Assembly: GCA_004322275.1 (NCBI GenBank)
Contig: SCTA01000034.1
Span: 21,464-85,463, forward strand
Direction of reading: 5' to 3'
DNA: 64,000 bases
From: a bacterium
GTDB lineage: Bacteria > Desulfobacterota > Deferrisomatia > Deferrisomatales > BM512
Below are positions 7,937-17,152 of this stretch, piece by piece. The notes beneath the pieces were generated by a model. It saw nothing but the letters and a program-made list of their open reading frames with translations, ran no database searches and was not told where the DNA came from. The stretch's first letter is position 1. Each line of letters begins with the position of its first letter. Made by a program: the position numbers and the translations under genes.

Positions 7937-8821
7937 ATGCTCGCGGAAGTAGTAGTAATAGTTTCTGTGCTCCTCCAGTTTGTCGCCGCAATACTGGCTC
8001 TTCGCCTTATACGCACCACAAATACCCGCCTTGCCTGGTCTCTCATCGCCATCGCCCTCATCGGAATGGAGATTCGCCGCATTATGAGTCTCGCGGCGAT
8101 TCACATGGGACAAGGCGCCGAAGCCCATCTTCAGCTCGAATATGAACTCATTGGTCTTGTCACCTCCGCCAGCCTACTCGGAGGCATAGCCGCGATAAAG
8201 CCGATCTTCATAGCAATAGCGCGGATGCAAGAAAAGATACAGAGAAGCGAAGAGCGCTACAGAACCGTCGTAACCCAGTCTCTGGAAGGAATCCTTATCT
8301 TTGAAGCCGACACCGCGAGGGTGGTTGAATCCAATCCGGCCTTTCAGGAAATGATCGGGTACACCGCCGAAGAATTGAAGAAAATGAACGCCTTCGACCT
8401 CATCGCCCACGACAGGGCGGAGATCCGGGAAAATATTGAAAAAATAATAAGCATGGGCTCTCTCGGAATCGGGGAGCGCAGTTACATGCGGAAAAACGGC
8501 TTGAAGCTCTCCGTGCTGGCAAGCGCTTCTCTTCTCGAACGCAAAGACGGCAGGCCCCTTATTTGCGTCGTCGCCCACGATCTTACCGAGATAAAAAACG
8601 CAAAGCTGAGACTCGAAAGCACCATAAGCGAACTCGAAGACGCTCTGGACAGCGTAAAAACCCTCGAAGGACTCCTCCCCATCTGCGCCAACTGCAAGAA
8701 AATCCGGCAGACCGCCGGGAACTGGGTAGGAATAGAAACCTACGTCAAAGACCACTCAAACGCCGATTTCACCCACTCGATCTGTCCCGACTGCATCTCC
8801 GAGCTTTATCCGGGAATGTAG
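7937..8821 (+). CDS. Membrane PAS-domain protein with C-terminal Cys motif
   Basis: 294 residues. Two to three transmembrane segments occupy residues 1-95, followed by a PAS domain (about 97-215; RYRTVVTQSLEGILIFEADTARVVESNPAF is its start region). The last ~45 residues hold LPICANCKKIRQTAGNWVGIE and ICPDCISELYP, a Cys4 tail found at the ends of many PAS and response-regulator proteins, possibly a zinc or metal site. There is no kinase, cyclase or other output domain, so it probably acts through a partner. It has no obvious operon neighbours. Confidence 0.75.
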   Translation: MLAEVVVIVSVLLQFVAAILALRLIRTTNTRLAWSLIAIALIGMEIRRIMSLAAIHMGQGAEAHLQLEYELIGLVTSASLLGGIAAIKPIFIAIARMQEKIQRSEERYRTVVTQSLEGILIFEADTARVVESNPAFQEMIGYTAEELKKMNAFDLIAHDRAEIRENIEKIISMGSLGIGERSYMRKNGLKLSVLASASLLERKDGRPLICVVAHDLTEIKNAKLRLESTISELEDALDSVKTLEGLLPICANCKKIRQTAGNWVGIETYVKDHSNADFTHSICPDCISELYPGM

Positions 8822-8864
8822 GCGGCTCACACGGCGGGAATTTATATTTGATTAAGGGGCGACG

Positions 8865-10448
8865 ATGAACCCGGGAAGCTCTCTGGACCGAGAGGAGAAG
8901 AAACTTTTTTACCTGGCCCTCGGTCTTTCCTTCCTGGCGTCCATGGCCGCAGTTTGGGGCGTTCCTCTCCTCCCCATGCAGGACGCGCCGCATCACATCT
9001 TTGAATCGATGGTTCTGTCCACTTACGACGATCCTTCATACAATTGGAAAGATTACTATCAGGCCGGTTTCACCTTCGGCCCCTACTCCCTTCTCTACAA
9101 CCTGCTCTGGTTCTTTATGAAGTTCCTCTCCCCGGTCGGCTCCGGGAAGATGTTTGTGACGCTCTCCTTGTTTGTGACGCTCTATCTGGCGGTAAAGATC
9201 GCAAGAGAAAGCCCGGAGGTGAAATCGCCCTGGCCGCTTCTGCTGGTTTTCCCTCTCTTCTTTACGCATATGTATTATTACGGCTTCATGCCGATTCTCC
9301 TCGGCGCCCCCGTCACCCTGCTCCTCCTTTCAGACGTGGAGAACCTTAAAAAAAGAAACTATTCGCCCAAAGAGTGGTGTGTAACGGGGATACTTTTGTA
9401 TGCGCTGTTCGCCTCGCACCCCTCCAGCATTCTGGCTTTCTTTTTGCTCGGGTCGCTCTCATCCCTGTCGGCGCTGCCCGACAAGCGGGGGTTCTGGAGG
9501 TCTCTTGCGCCCGCCGCCGCTCTCCTTGTCTGTTTCGCAATCTGGTATCTGGTTTTTTTCAGGCCTGCGGACGAGGCGACGGGCGTTCCGGCGACTTATT
9601 TCTGGAGGAGCTTCTCAGGCAATCTTGCCTCCTTGATCCTGCCCTTTACGGGGATGAAGTTATTTAACGGGATCAGTTTTCCGGATCTCATATTGTGGCT
9701 TTTGATATTTTTCGGCGCTCTTTTTCTGGTTTTCAGGGAGAGGGAAGAGGTGACGAAGCCCGGCTCGACCTCGCTCTTTTTAGCCGTATCCGTCGCCTGG
9801 TTTTTGCTAATGCCCTTCCGGTTCGGAAGATACGCCTTCTTCAACGTAAGGATGTCGCCTTACGTTTACTGGTTCCTGGCGCTACTGCTTACCCGGCTTC
9901 GGCTGAGCCGGCAATGGGGAGCGACCCTCCTCGCCGTCTGTCTCGCCCTTACCGGGTTAACCTGGAAAAGAAATCTGGACATCTCTTCCGAAAAGGAAGA
10001 ACTGCTCCCCCTCTTGTCTCTCATGGAAAAGAACCGCCTGCTCATGCCGGTAAAATTCAACCCTTACAGCAGACATATCGATTCTGATTTTTTCGATATT
10101 CACGTTCATGATCCGATTTATTACCACCTGCTTGTGGGAGGAGGGGCCGACACAAATCTCTTCCTCAGCCCCATGAGGCCGGTCAGTTTTAAAAAAGATT
10201 CGATGTTTGCGGAGGATTTCGAGCCGAGAGTTTTGTACGATTTTGACGAGAACGACCCCGAGGCTTACACTATAGAACCACAGTACGCCAGGGCCCTTGC
10301 AAACTGGAGCGGCACGGTCGATTATCTTCTTATCCGCGGAAAAACCGACAGGCTGATCTCATATCTGAGCGACGGTTTCACCCTTCCCGTCAGACAAAAC
10401 GGTATGTGGTTTTTAATCGCGAGGGACCAGTCGCTTCTCAGGGATTAA
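8865..10448 (+). CDS. Polytopic membrane protein, GT-C-like
   Basis: 527 residues with about ten hydrophobic segments up to residue ~370, then a soluble C-terminal part of ~150 residues. The first extracytoplasmic loop carries PMQDAPHH, and an acidic residue in that loop is typical of GT-C glycosyltransferases that use lipid-linked sugars. No closer family is recognised. ATG 8865 has an AAGGGG site. It is convergent with the lipoprotein gene at 10483. Confidence 0.65.
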   Translation: MNPGSSLDREEKKLFYLALGLSFLASMAAVWGVPLLPMQDAPHHIFESMVLSTYDDPSYNWKDYYQAGFTFGPYSLLYNLLWFFMKFLSPVGSGKMFVTLSLFVTLYLAVKIARESPEVKSPWPLLLVFPLFFTHMYYYGFMPILLGAPVTLLLLSDVENLKKRNYSPKEWCVTGILLYALFASHPSSILAFFLLGSLSSLSALPDKRGFWRSLAPAAALLVCFAIWYLVFFRPADEATGVPATYFWRSFSGNLASLILPFTGMKLFNGISFPDLILWLLIFFGALFLVFREREEVTKPGSTSLFLAVSVAWFLLMPFRFGRYAFFNVRMSPYVYWFLALLLTRLRLSRQWGATLLAVCLALTGLTWKRNLDISSEKEELLPLLSLMEKNRLLMPVKFNPYSRHIDSDFFDIHVHDPIYYHLLVGGGADTNLFLSPMRPVSFKKDSMFAEDFEPRVLYDFDENDPEAYTIEPQYARALANWSGTVDYLLIRGKTDRLISYLSDGFTLPVRQNGMWFLIARDQSLLRD

Positions 10449-10482
10449 ACTTGCGTCAGTTCGCACCGCGCGCTCGCGCCCC

Positions 10483-11058
10483 TTATTTTCCCCTGATCAG
10501 ATTGTCGATGGCGTCGGCCGCGTGGGGAAGGGCGTCGCGGAAGAGATCCTTTATCTCTATTTCGATTACGGCGCTCTTCCCGCTGACAAGGTCGTCGATA
10601 ACAAGCCTGTAGGAGGCTTCCATCACGACTCCGTGCATGGGAGCGACCACGGTGTCGCGGTAGAGGATTACGCCGGTGAGGAGGTAGCGGGGCTCTTCTT
10701 CGAGGCCCAGCTTTTCCCTTACCTCCGCCGGAGATTTGCCCTTCAGTTCGAGAGCCGTCTTTTCGGCCTGGCCGGGGGTGGGGAGAAAGGTGTAAAGGGG
10801 CGTGATTACGCCCCTGCGTGAAAGCTCCTCACCAAGCCGGGCTTCGTCGTCCCCGCGCGCTATGTGGTAGGATTTTTCCGTGACGGCGAAGGGGGATAAA
10901 ATGGCGGTTTTGGCTCCGCGCTCGAAATCCCGAAGGTCGCCGCTCGTCACCTCGGCCCGCTTCACGCCGGTTCCCGCCACCATCATCTGTCCGACTATCA
11001 TTCCGCACCCGGTCAGCGCGGCCAGCGAAAAAATCAGGATTATTCCGGCTAAACGCAT
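10483..11058 (-). CDS. Uncharacterised lipoprotein
   Basis: 191 residues with a lipoprotein signal peptide: hydrophobic stretch at 4-14 and lipobox LTGC with Cys18. The mature part has a segment like those of envelope proteins that assign a variable to a cellular process (FAVTEKSYHIARGDDEARLGEELSRRG; LTGVILYRDTVVAPMHG), but no known domain is recognised. It lies 13 bases downstream of the diheme cytochrome gene on the same strand, so the two are probably cotranscribed. Confidence 0.7.
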   Translation of the reverse strand: MRLAGIILIFSLAALTGCGMIVGQMMVAGTGVKRAEVTSGDLRDFERGAKTAILSPFAVTEKSYHIARGDDEARLGEELSRRGVITPLYTFLPTPGQAEKTALELKGKSPAEVREKLGLEEEPRYLLTGVILYRDTVVAPMHGVVMEASYRLVIDDLVSGKSAVIEIEIKDLFRDALPHAADAIDNLIRGK

Positions 11059-11071
11059 ATTGGCAACGCTC

Positions 11072-11293
11072 CTATCTTCCGGGTATGGAGAAGTGGCAGG
11101 AGAGGCAGTTGTCTTCCTTTTTGTGGTCTTTTATTCCGGCGATATCGTGGCAGGAGATGCATTCGCCGCTGGACTTAATCCCGCGGTGTTCGGGACTATC
11201 CGGACGCCTCGGGGCCATCGGGCCGACGCGCCGCTGGCCGCAGCTCGTCGCCGCAAGGGCAAGCGCCAGAAGAACCGGTAACAGTCTTTTCAT
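11072..11293 (-). CDS. Small diheme c-type cytochrome lipoprotein
   Basis: 73 residues if translation starts at the ATG at 11293 (MKRLLPVLLALALAATSCG), which gives a clean lipoprotein signal with Cys at about residue 18; a longer in-frame extension lacks sense. Two CxxCH heme-attachment motifs follow, CISCHD and CLSCHF, in a mature part of only ~55 residues. This suggests a minimal periplasmic electron carrier anchored to a membrane. Located 13 bases upstream of the lipoprotein gene 10483-11058. Confidence 0.78.
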   Translation of the reverse strand: MKRLLPVLLALALAATSCGQRRVGPMAPRRPDSPEHRGIKSSGECISCHDIAGIKDHKKEDNCLSCHFSIPGR

Positions 11294-11390
11294 CGAACCG
11301 TCCTCCGCCAGTGAAGAGGCTGTTCTTAAAATTATAACCTGTTTCGTCTCTAAAATGCTTTGTAGCACATGTAAGGTCTAAGCGCAGGCA

Positions 11391-11430
11391 AAAAAAACCG
11401 GCCCGGGAAATCCCGGACCGGCTTTTTGCG
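11391..11430 (-). terminator. Terminator of amtB
   Basis: A stem of CCGGnCCGGGA and TCCCGGnCCGG with an AAA loop, flanked by A7 on the left and T5 on the right, so it reads as a Rho-independent terminator on both strands. On the minus strand it ends amtB 20 bases after its stop codon. Confidence 0.8.
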
Positions 11431-11450
11431 TTTCGGTTTTGAGTCGTGAC

Positions 11451-13049
11451 TTAGTTGGAGACCGGGGTCTCGGAAACCTTGTCGGTGACGACGCCGGAGT
11501 AACCGTTGACGCCCATCTCGGGAATGTCGAGACCTTCGATCTCCTCTTCCTTCGAGGTGCGAAGGCCGATGGTCTTGTCGATCAGCTTGAAGACGATGAA
11601 GCCGATGACGCCGACGTAGATTATGTTAGCTCCCACGCCGATGACCTGGGCGAAGAACTGGCTTGCGTCGCCGTAGAAGAGGCCCTTGACGGGACCGGCT
11701 ACGCCGTTCCAGCCGTCGCCGTAGGTGCCGTCGGCGAAGAGGCCGAGGGCGATGCAGCCCCACGCGCCGTTTACGCCGTGAACCGCTACGGCGCCTACCG
11801 GGTCGTCAACCTTGAGCTTCTGGTCGATGAAGAAGACCGCTTCGACGACCAGCACGCCCGCGACGAGGCCGATTATGCAGGCGCTTATCGAATTTACGAA
11901 GCCGCAGGGGGCGGTTATCGCCACGAGTCCGGCCAGAAGGCCGTTGCACATCATCGAGGGATCCGGCTTCTTGGTCTTGAAAAGCCACATGTAGAGGATT
12001 GCGGCGATTGCGCCGGTGGCGGAGGCGAGCATGGTGTTGACGGCGACCACCGCGATGCGAAGGTCGGTGCCCGCAAGGGTCGAGCCGGGGTTGAAGCCGA
12101 ACCAGCCGAAGGCCAGGATAAAGGTGCCGATAATCGCCATGGGGATGTTGTGGCCGGGTATGGCGTTGGCGCTCCCGTCCTTGTTGTACTTGCCGAGGCG
12201 GGGACCGAGAATCCAGGCTCCGACGAGGGCCAATACGCCGCCGGTCATGTGGACTACCGAGGAGCCGGCGAAATCGACGTGGCCGTGGCCGATGCCGAAG
12301 TTCTTGCCGAGGGTGGCCAGCCAGCCGCCGCCCCAGACCCAGTTGCCGTAGATCGGGTAGATGATGGTGCCTACGAAGATGCCGTAGACCATGAAGGAAG
12401 AGAACTTCCAGCGCTCGGCCATCGAGCCGGTCGGGATGGTCGCCGTGGTGTCCATGAAGACCATCTGGAAGAGGAACATGGCGAAGATGGCTACGTCGTA
12501 AGTATGTCCCGTCAGGCAGAACCCGGTCATTCCGAAGAGGCCGAAGTCCTTGCCGAAGAGGTTGATGGTGAATTCGCTGTTGAGCCCGTCGAAGCCGCCC
12601 AGAGTAGCCAGGGAGCCGACGCCGCCGAACATCAGGGCGAAACCGCAGAGGTAAAAGCCGATCATGCCGAGGGGGTAGATCATGAAGTTCATCGACATGG
12701 TGTGCGCGACGTTCTTGGCGCGGGTGAAGCCGCCCTCGACCATCGCGAAACCGGCCTGCATGAACATGACGAGGAAGCCGGTGATGAGAACCCACATCAT
12801 GTTGATGGCTATCTTGTTGTGGCCGACCGCGTTTGCGATGTCCAGAGTGGAGGTCTCTCCGGTCTTTACGTCGTAGGCCATGCCGGTGGAACCGCCGTTC
12901 GGGTCCGAGGTGCGGGCCGAAGGCGCTTCTATGGTTATCGTGGATGAGGGGGCCGAGGCCATCTCCTCGGCCAGGGCGACGCCTGTGAACAGGAAGATTC
13001 CCGTCAACAGTGCCAGTATTATTTGGTTTACCAATTTTAAGCGGCGCAT
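11451..13049 (-). CDS. amtB: Ammonium transporter AmtB with signal peptide
   Basis: 532 residues: a signal peptide (about 1-27, GVALAEE), a periplasmic extension of some 60 residues, then the eleven-helix Amt/Rh channel. The Amt signature region with MQAGFAMVEGGFTRAKN and DFAGSSVVHMTGG is clear. Such channels move ammonium and are blocked by PII proteins of the GlnK type. ATG 13049 has an AAGGAGT site. The PII gene lies divergently 384 bases away rather than in the usual glnK-amtB operon. A candidate sigma54 element lies upstream at 13159-13174. Confidence 0.95.
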   Translation of the reverse strand: MRRLKLVNQIILALLTGIFLFTGVALAEEMASAPSSTITIEAPSARTSDPNGGSTGMAYDVKTGETSTLDIANAVGHNKIAINMMWVLITGFLVMFMQAGFAMVEGGFTRAKNVAHTMSMNFMIYPLGMIGFYLCGFALMFGGVGSLATLGGFDGLNSEFTINLFGKDFGLFGMTGFCLTGHTYDVAIFAMFLFQMVFMDTTATIPTGSMAERWKFSSFMVYGIFVGTIIYPIYGNWVWGGGWLATLGKNFGIGHGHVDFAGSSVVHMTGGVLALVGAWILGPRLGKYNKDGSANAIPGHNIPMAIIGTFILAFGWFGFNPGSTLAGTDLRIAVVAVNTMLASATGAIAAILYMWLFKTKKPDPSMMCNGLLAGLVAITAPCGFVNSISACIIGLVAGVLVVEAVFFIDQKLKVDDPVGAVAVHGVNGAWGCIALGLFADGTYGDGWNGVAGPVKGLFYGDASQFFAQVIGVGANIIYVGVIGFIVFKLIDKTIGLRTSKEEEIEGLDIPEMGVNGYSGVVTDKVSETPVSN

Positions 13050-13158
13050 ACTCCTTGCTCCTGTCTTTGAAGAAGTTAAAATTTCCGGGGAGGTCTCCGG
13101 CCCCGCTTGCGGCCCCGCGAGTTAAAGGCCGGTTCGCTCCCTCTGGAAATGTTTATCT

Positions 13159-13174
13159 TCAAGAGTCGTGCCAA
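13159..13174 (-). promoter_or_regulatory. Candidate sigma54 promoter element upstream of amtB
   Basis: Read on the minus strand it is TTGGCACGACTCTTGA: a full -24 TTGGCACG, then the -12 region at the right spacing but ending GA where GC is usual. It lies about 110 bases upstream of the amtB ATG in the 383-base amtB-glnB gap. Nitrogen-controlled sigma54 promoters are common for amtB. The rest of this gap (13050-13432) has no gene; its middle part holds an AT-rich run near 13240-13290. Confidence 0.45.
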
Positions 13175-13368
13175 CCGGTGCAACAAGCGGAAAGTATAGA
13201 ATAAAAGCGAAGTTTTGCAAGAAAGGAGGAGAAACGGAAATGAAATAGATTACAAAATTGACACGTAAAAGTTTAAAAAGTACAAAAATGGAACCTAATC
13301 TTCACTCTTCCGGCGCGGCGCGGCGCGGACGCCGCCGGTCGAAGCGGAAAACCCGCCACCTGTCCGCG

Positions 13369-13384
13369 TTGGCACAATTCGTGA
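13369..13384 (+). promoter_or_regulatory. Candidate sigma54 promoter element upstream of the PII gene
   Basis: TTGGCACAATTCGTGA on the plus strand: an exact -24 TTGGCAC, and -12 ending GA instead of GC. It ends ~48 bases before the GTG start, at a plausible distance. The same imperfection is seen in the divergent element at 13159-13174. Confidence 0.42.
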
Positions 13385-13771
<387 letters not shown>

Positions 13772-13772
13772 C

Positions 13773-13904
13773 GGCTGAAAAAACTGCTGCGAGCCCCGTT
13801 TTCGGCGTCGCGTGCTCGCTCGAAGCTCGCCTAACACACGGTTATGTCTCGCTTCTCGCTGCGCGTCTCCTTGTAAACGGCCCTCTCGCGACGTTTTTAA
13901 ACAG
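13773..13904. repeat. Palindromic intergenic repeat, family A copy 1
   Basis: Begins two bases after the glnB stop. Outer ends GGCTGAAAAAACTGC and CGTTTTTAAACAGCC pair, and an inner arm with GCGAGCCCCGTTTTC pairs partly with GTAAACGGCCCTCTCGC. The remainder of the gap to the next gene at 14039 (13905-14038) holds no recognisable element. See family A copies at 33268, 35191, 41201, 52055, 55709 and 57351. Confidence 0.85.
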
Positions 13905-14038
13905 CCGCATAGCGGGCGAACGTATCGGTATGAATTTCGACACCGCTAAAACACCAGTGAACAAAGGCGGAAAATTTCCCCGGAGCGGCAGGCTCCGGGG
14001 AAGCCGCATCTTCGCATCGGCAAAAAAAGAGGTAGAAA

Positions 14039-14560
14039 ATGGATTTCCGGATACGGCCCGCGACCTCGGAGGATATCGAGGATCTCGCCAAGCTGCTTAG
14101 CGTTCTTTACGCGATAGAAAAAGATTTCACCCCCGACAGGAGGAAGCAGCTCAAGGGGCTGACCATGATGCTGGGGGCCTCGGAGGAGAGAATCGTCCTC
14201 GTCGCGGAGCGCCAGTCGGCCATCATTGGAATGGTGACCGGGCAGATAACCATATCCACGGCGGAGGGAGGTCTTTCGGCCATCATTGAAGACCTCGTCG
14301 TGCAGGCCCCCTTCAGGGGGAAAGGTGTCGGCAAAAAGCTCCTTCTGGCCGTGGAAAACTGGGCCAGGTCGATGGGCGTCGTCAGGGTTACCCTGCTGGC
14401 GGACAAAGACAATCTGCCCGCAGCCGACTTTTACGACAAGGCGGGCTGGGGGAAGACGAACATGATCTGCCGGAAAAAAGAGAGCTTCCACTCGGAAGCG
14501 GAAGAATCGAGAATGCACCACCAGTCCCAGGGAAGAGCGAAAAGGGCGCATAACGCCTGA
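14039..14560 (+). CDS. GNAT family N-acetyltransferase
   Basis: 173 residues. The GNAT fold is shown by FRIRPATSEDIEDLAKLL at the start, the beta4 segment SAIIEDLVVQAPFRGKGVGKKLL with the acetyl-CoA pyrophosphate loop R/QxxGxG/A as RGKGVG, and the ADKDNLPAADFYDKAGW end. The last 30 residues are charged and look like a tail without domain. Substrate unknown. AGAGGTAGAAA gives a weak ribosome site before ATG 14039. Confidence 0.85.
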   Translation: MDFRIRPATSEDIEDLAKLLSVLYAIEKDFTPDRRKQLKGLTMMLGASEERIVLVAERQSAIIGMVTGQITISTAEGGLSAIIEDLVVQAPFRGKGVGKKLLLAVENWARSMGVVRVTLLADKDNLPAADFYDKAGWGKTNMICRKKESFHSEAEESRMHHQSQGRAKRAHNA

Positions 14561-14740
14561 TAAACCAACCCTTTTTGTGAAACGGCGACGGTGTACGGTA
14601 AAAGCAGCCGGAATGTTGCCCTTCACATTAAGTGAAAACAAAAACTTTAAGGGTTGCCAAAACAATTTTGAATGATAAATTAGTAGCGAAGGGAAACCTT
14701 CGATTATTTTTATTTAATTTTGATTTCGAGGGTTGTTGCG

Positions 14741-16741
14741 GTGACCGATTCCGGCGCGAAGGAGAGGTTTGTCTCTTCTTCCGGTGAGGCAGAGGGCAGG
14801 AGTGAAAATCCTGAAGACCTCAAAGGGGTTCCTTTACTTGTAAAACTTCTGACAAGCTCCTCCCTCCCTTTTGGAATATGTTATCCCGACGGCAGACTCT
14901 GCGAATTCAACGACGCCGCCCTGAACCTCCTCGGCTACACCCGCGAAGAACTCTCCTCCCTCAACTGGATACGCGACCTTACTCCTCCGGAATGGCTCGC
15001 CCAGAGCCAGAAACACCTTCAGGAACTAGAAAAAACCGGAGTTCCGGTTCGCTACGAGAAAGAATACATAAAAAAAGGCGGCAAGAGGGTTCCGGTAGAG
15101 CTCCTTGTGCACCAAAAGCGCGACGCGGAGGGGAAAACTCTCTACTATTATACCTTCATTCTGGACATCAGCAGGCAGAAAGAGGCCCAAAGGAAGCTGC
15201 AGGACGCCAACGAGCGCTTCCGCCAACTCCTCCTCGCCTCCCCCTCGGTCCTTTACACCATGCGGTCGGACGGCGACTTCGGTCTTACTTTCGTAAGTGA
15301 GAACGTTGCCGGCATGCTCGGCTACCACGCCAGAAAATACACCTCCGAGCCGGGTTTCTGGATTGAATCGGTTCACCCGGAGGATCTGCCGGAGGTCCTG
15401 GGGGGGCTTACGGAACTAAAAAAGAGCAGTCACATCGTCCTGGAGTACCGCTTGAGGCGAAGGGACGGCCGGTACATCTGGGTGCGCGACGAGAGGGAGC
15501 TCCTTCCTGGCGCACAGGGGGATTCCCCCTACGTCGTCGGCTCGCTCTCCGACGTGACCAAAGAGAAGATGGAGGAGGCCAGACGCTTCGAGGCCGAACG
15601 CAATCTGTGGCAGTACCAGAAGAACGAAAGCCTCGGGATAATGGCGGGCGGAATCGCCCACGATTTCAACAATATCCTGACCGGCATACTCGGCAACGCG
15701 GAACTGGCCCTCGGCCTCCTCGATCCCGGGTCCGGCGTCAGGGAGAACATAGAGGCGGTCATAGCGTCGAGCAGGCGGGCCGCCGAACTGACGGACAAGA
15801 TGCTCGCCTATTCCGGCAGGGGGAGTTTTCACCTCGCGCCGCTCTCCCTCGCCAGAGTGGTGCGCGAGTCCAGCGACGTGCTGCGCTCTTTCGCGCCTCT
15901 GAAGTGCTCTATCCGCTACCTGCTCGACGAAGACGCGCCGCGCATAAACGCCGACCCGGACAAGCTCCGTCAGCTTCTGACCAATCTCGTGTCCAATTCC
16001 GCCGAAGCTCTCGAAAGCGTGGGGGGTACGATTACCGTTGCCGTGCGCGCTCTCCATCTCACGGGAGAGACCCAGGGCGACACTTTTATGACCGATGGTC
16101 TTCCCGAGGGAGACTACGTGGCGCTTGAGGTCTCCGACACCGGTTGCGGCATAGATAAAAAAATAGTCGCCAACATCTTCGACCCCTTCTTTACCACGAA
16201 GTTCGCGGGAAGAGGACTCGGCCTCTCGGCGGTTATCGGAATAGCAAAAGCCCACGGAGCGGCGGTGAGGGTGAAAAGCGAGACGGGAAAAGGCGCAACC
16301 TTCGAGGTGCTTTTTCCCGCGCTCCCACGGCTTGTTCAGGATCTTCCCGGGACGCCCGGCCCGGAATCGAACTGGAAGGGAAGCGGAGCGATTCTCGTTA
16401 TCGACGACGAGGAGATAGTTCGCACCATCCTGGAGCGGATGCTCACAACCGCCGGCTTCGAGGTCGTGACGGCGAAAAACGGCCTTGAGGGGCTGGAAAA
16501 GTTTAAGGCTCGCCAAGGGGATTTCCGCGTCGTCCTGCTGGATATGGGGATGCCGGAGATGAACGGCGCGGAAGTCTTCAAGAGACTTCGCGCCCTAAAG
16601 CCTGACGTAAAAGTTATCCTCGTGACCGGCCTTCGCATCGACGACGTGGCCAGGGAATTCCGGGAGGGAGGTCTCGTCGGCATGGTTCAAAAACCCTTCC
16701 ACTACAAGGATCTGATAAACCAGATACGCTGCTGTCTCTGA
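14741..16741 (+). CDS. PAS-PAS hybrid sensor histidine kinase with receiver domain
   Basis: About 666 residues. Order: a PAS domain (from about residue 35), a second PAS/PAC domain, a dimerisation/phosphoacceptor region with GGIAHDFNNILTGILGN (His in AHDFNN), an HATPase (N box LVSNSAEAL, G1 DTGCGI, G2 GRGLGL), and a C-terminal receiver (VIDDEE, phosphoacceptor Asp in VVLLDMGMPEMNG, Lys in QKPF). No transmembrane segment is evident, so it is cytosolic. GTG 14741 is chosen because GAGGG lies 8 bases upstream; an in-frame TTG at 14720 lacks one. A CGAAGG-GAAA-CCTTCG hairpin then a T-rich run (14687-14715) precedes the gene. Confidence 0.88.
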   Translation: MTDSGAKERFVSSSGEAEGRSENPEDLKGVPLLVKLLTSSSLPFGICYPDGRLCEFNDAALNLLGYTREELSSLNWIRDLTPPEWLAQSQKHLQELEKTGVPVRYEKEYIKKGGKRVPVELLVHQKRDAEGKTLYYYTFILDISRQKEAQRKLQDANERFRQLLLASPSVLYTMRSDGDFGLTFVSENVAGMLGYHARKYTSEPGFWIESVHPEDLPEVLGGLTELKKSSHIVLEYRLRRRDGRYIWVRDERELLPGAQGDSPYVVGSLSDVTKEKMEEARRFEAERNLWQYQKNESLGIMAGGIAHDFNNILTGILGNAELALGLLDPGSGVRENIEAVIASSRRAAELTDKMLAYSGRGSFHLAPLSLARVVRESSDVLRSFAPLKCSIRYLLDEDAPRINADPDKLRQLLTNLVSNSAEALESVGGTITVAVRALHLTGETQGDTFMTDGLPEGDYVALEVSDTGCGIDKKIVANIFDPFFTTKFAGRGLGLSAVIGIAKAHGAAVRVKSETGKGATFEVLFPALPRLVQDLPGTPGPESNWKGSGAILVIDDEEIVRTILERMLTTAGFEVVTAKNGLEGLEKFKARQGDFRVVLLDMGMPEMNGAEVFKRLRALKPDVKVILVTGLRIDDVAREFREGGLVGMVQKPFHYKDLINQIRCCL

Positions 16742-16853
16742 AAATCCCTCCGGTAGTACTGCTCCTCCTGCTGTTTTTATTCGCCCGCTGGACTTCGGCG
16801 GTTCCCGTGTAAAACTTGAATCCGAAAGGTTTGAACAGGAGGCGGACACGCCT

Positions 16854-16984
16854 GTTACCGTTCGGAAACGGTTTGCGTCCTTAAAAACGGGTTAAATATT
16901 TTTCTGCCTCCGGGAATGATTCAAACCAGCCTTTTTGGTTACCTGCGGGTAACGCCGCAATTTATAGCGTTGCCATGCGGTAAC
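16854..16984 (+). promoter_or_regulatory. Three palindromic upstream activator-type sites before hcp
   Basis: Three 16-bp inverted repeats with the same plan, half-site GTTACC, 4-base spacer, GGTAAC: 16854-16869 (GTTACC-GTTC-GGAAAC), 16938-16953 (GTTACC-TGCG-GGTAAC, perfect) and 16969-16984 (GTTGCC-ATGC-GGTAAC). Starts are 84 and 31 bases apart, close to whole numbers of helical turns (8 and 3). They lie 65-195 bases upstream of a sigma54 promoter, the usual place for an enhancer-binding protein. The regulator is not in the window. Confidence 0.7.
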
Positions 16985-17047
16985 GTTTCGACGCCCTAAA
17001 AACAGTCTAAACCCGTAAGGTATTGCAATTACAGGTAAATATATATT

Positions 17048-17063
17048 TGGCACGGCAAGTGCA
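17048..17063 (+). promoter_or_regulatory. Sigma54 promoter of hcp
   Basis: TTGGCACGGCAAGTGC matches the -24/-12 consensus (TGGCACG-N4-TTGC) with a single mismatch, and the essential GG at 17049-17050 and GC at 17061-17062 are exactly 10 bases apart. Transcription would start about 12 bases downstream, leaving ~80 bases of leader before hcp. The remaining 16742-16853 and 16985-17040 parts of this 411-base gap have no gene. Confidence 0.8.
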
Positions 17064-17152
17064 ATTTAGATGTTTTAGAGACATCGGCAATTCATAAACT
17101 TTCGGCGCTGCGAGTCATGCGCCGGGGAAAACTTCAAACGAGGAGAAAAGAG

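Noticed and set aside
11439..12947. 502-residue open frame on the plus strand opposite amtB
   Set aside because: Antisense to amtB; no ribosome site or known domain; composition as for other shadow frames.
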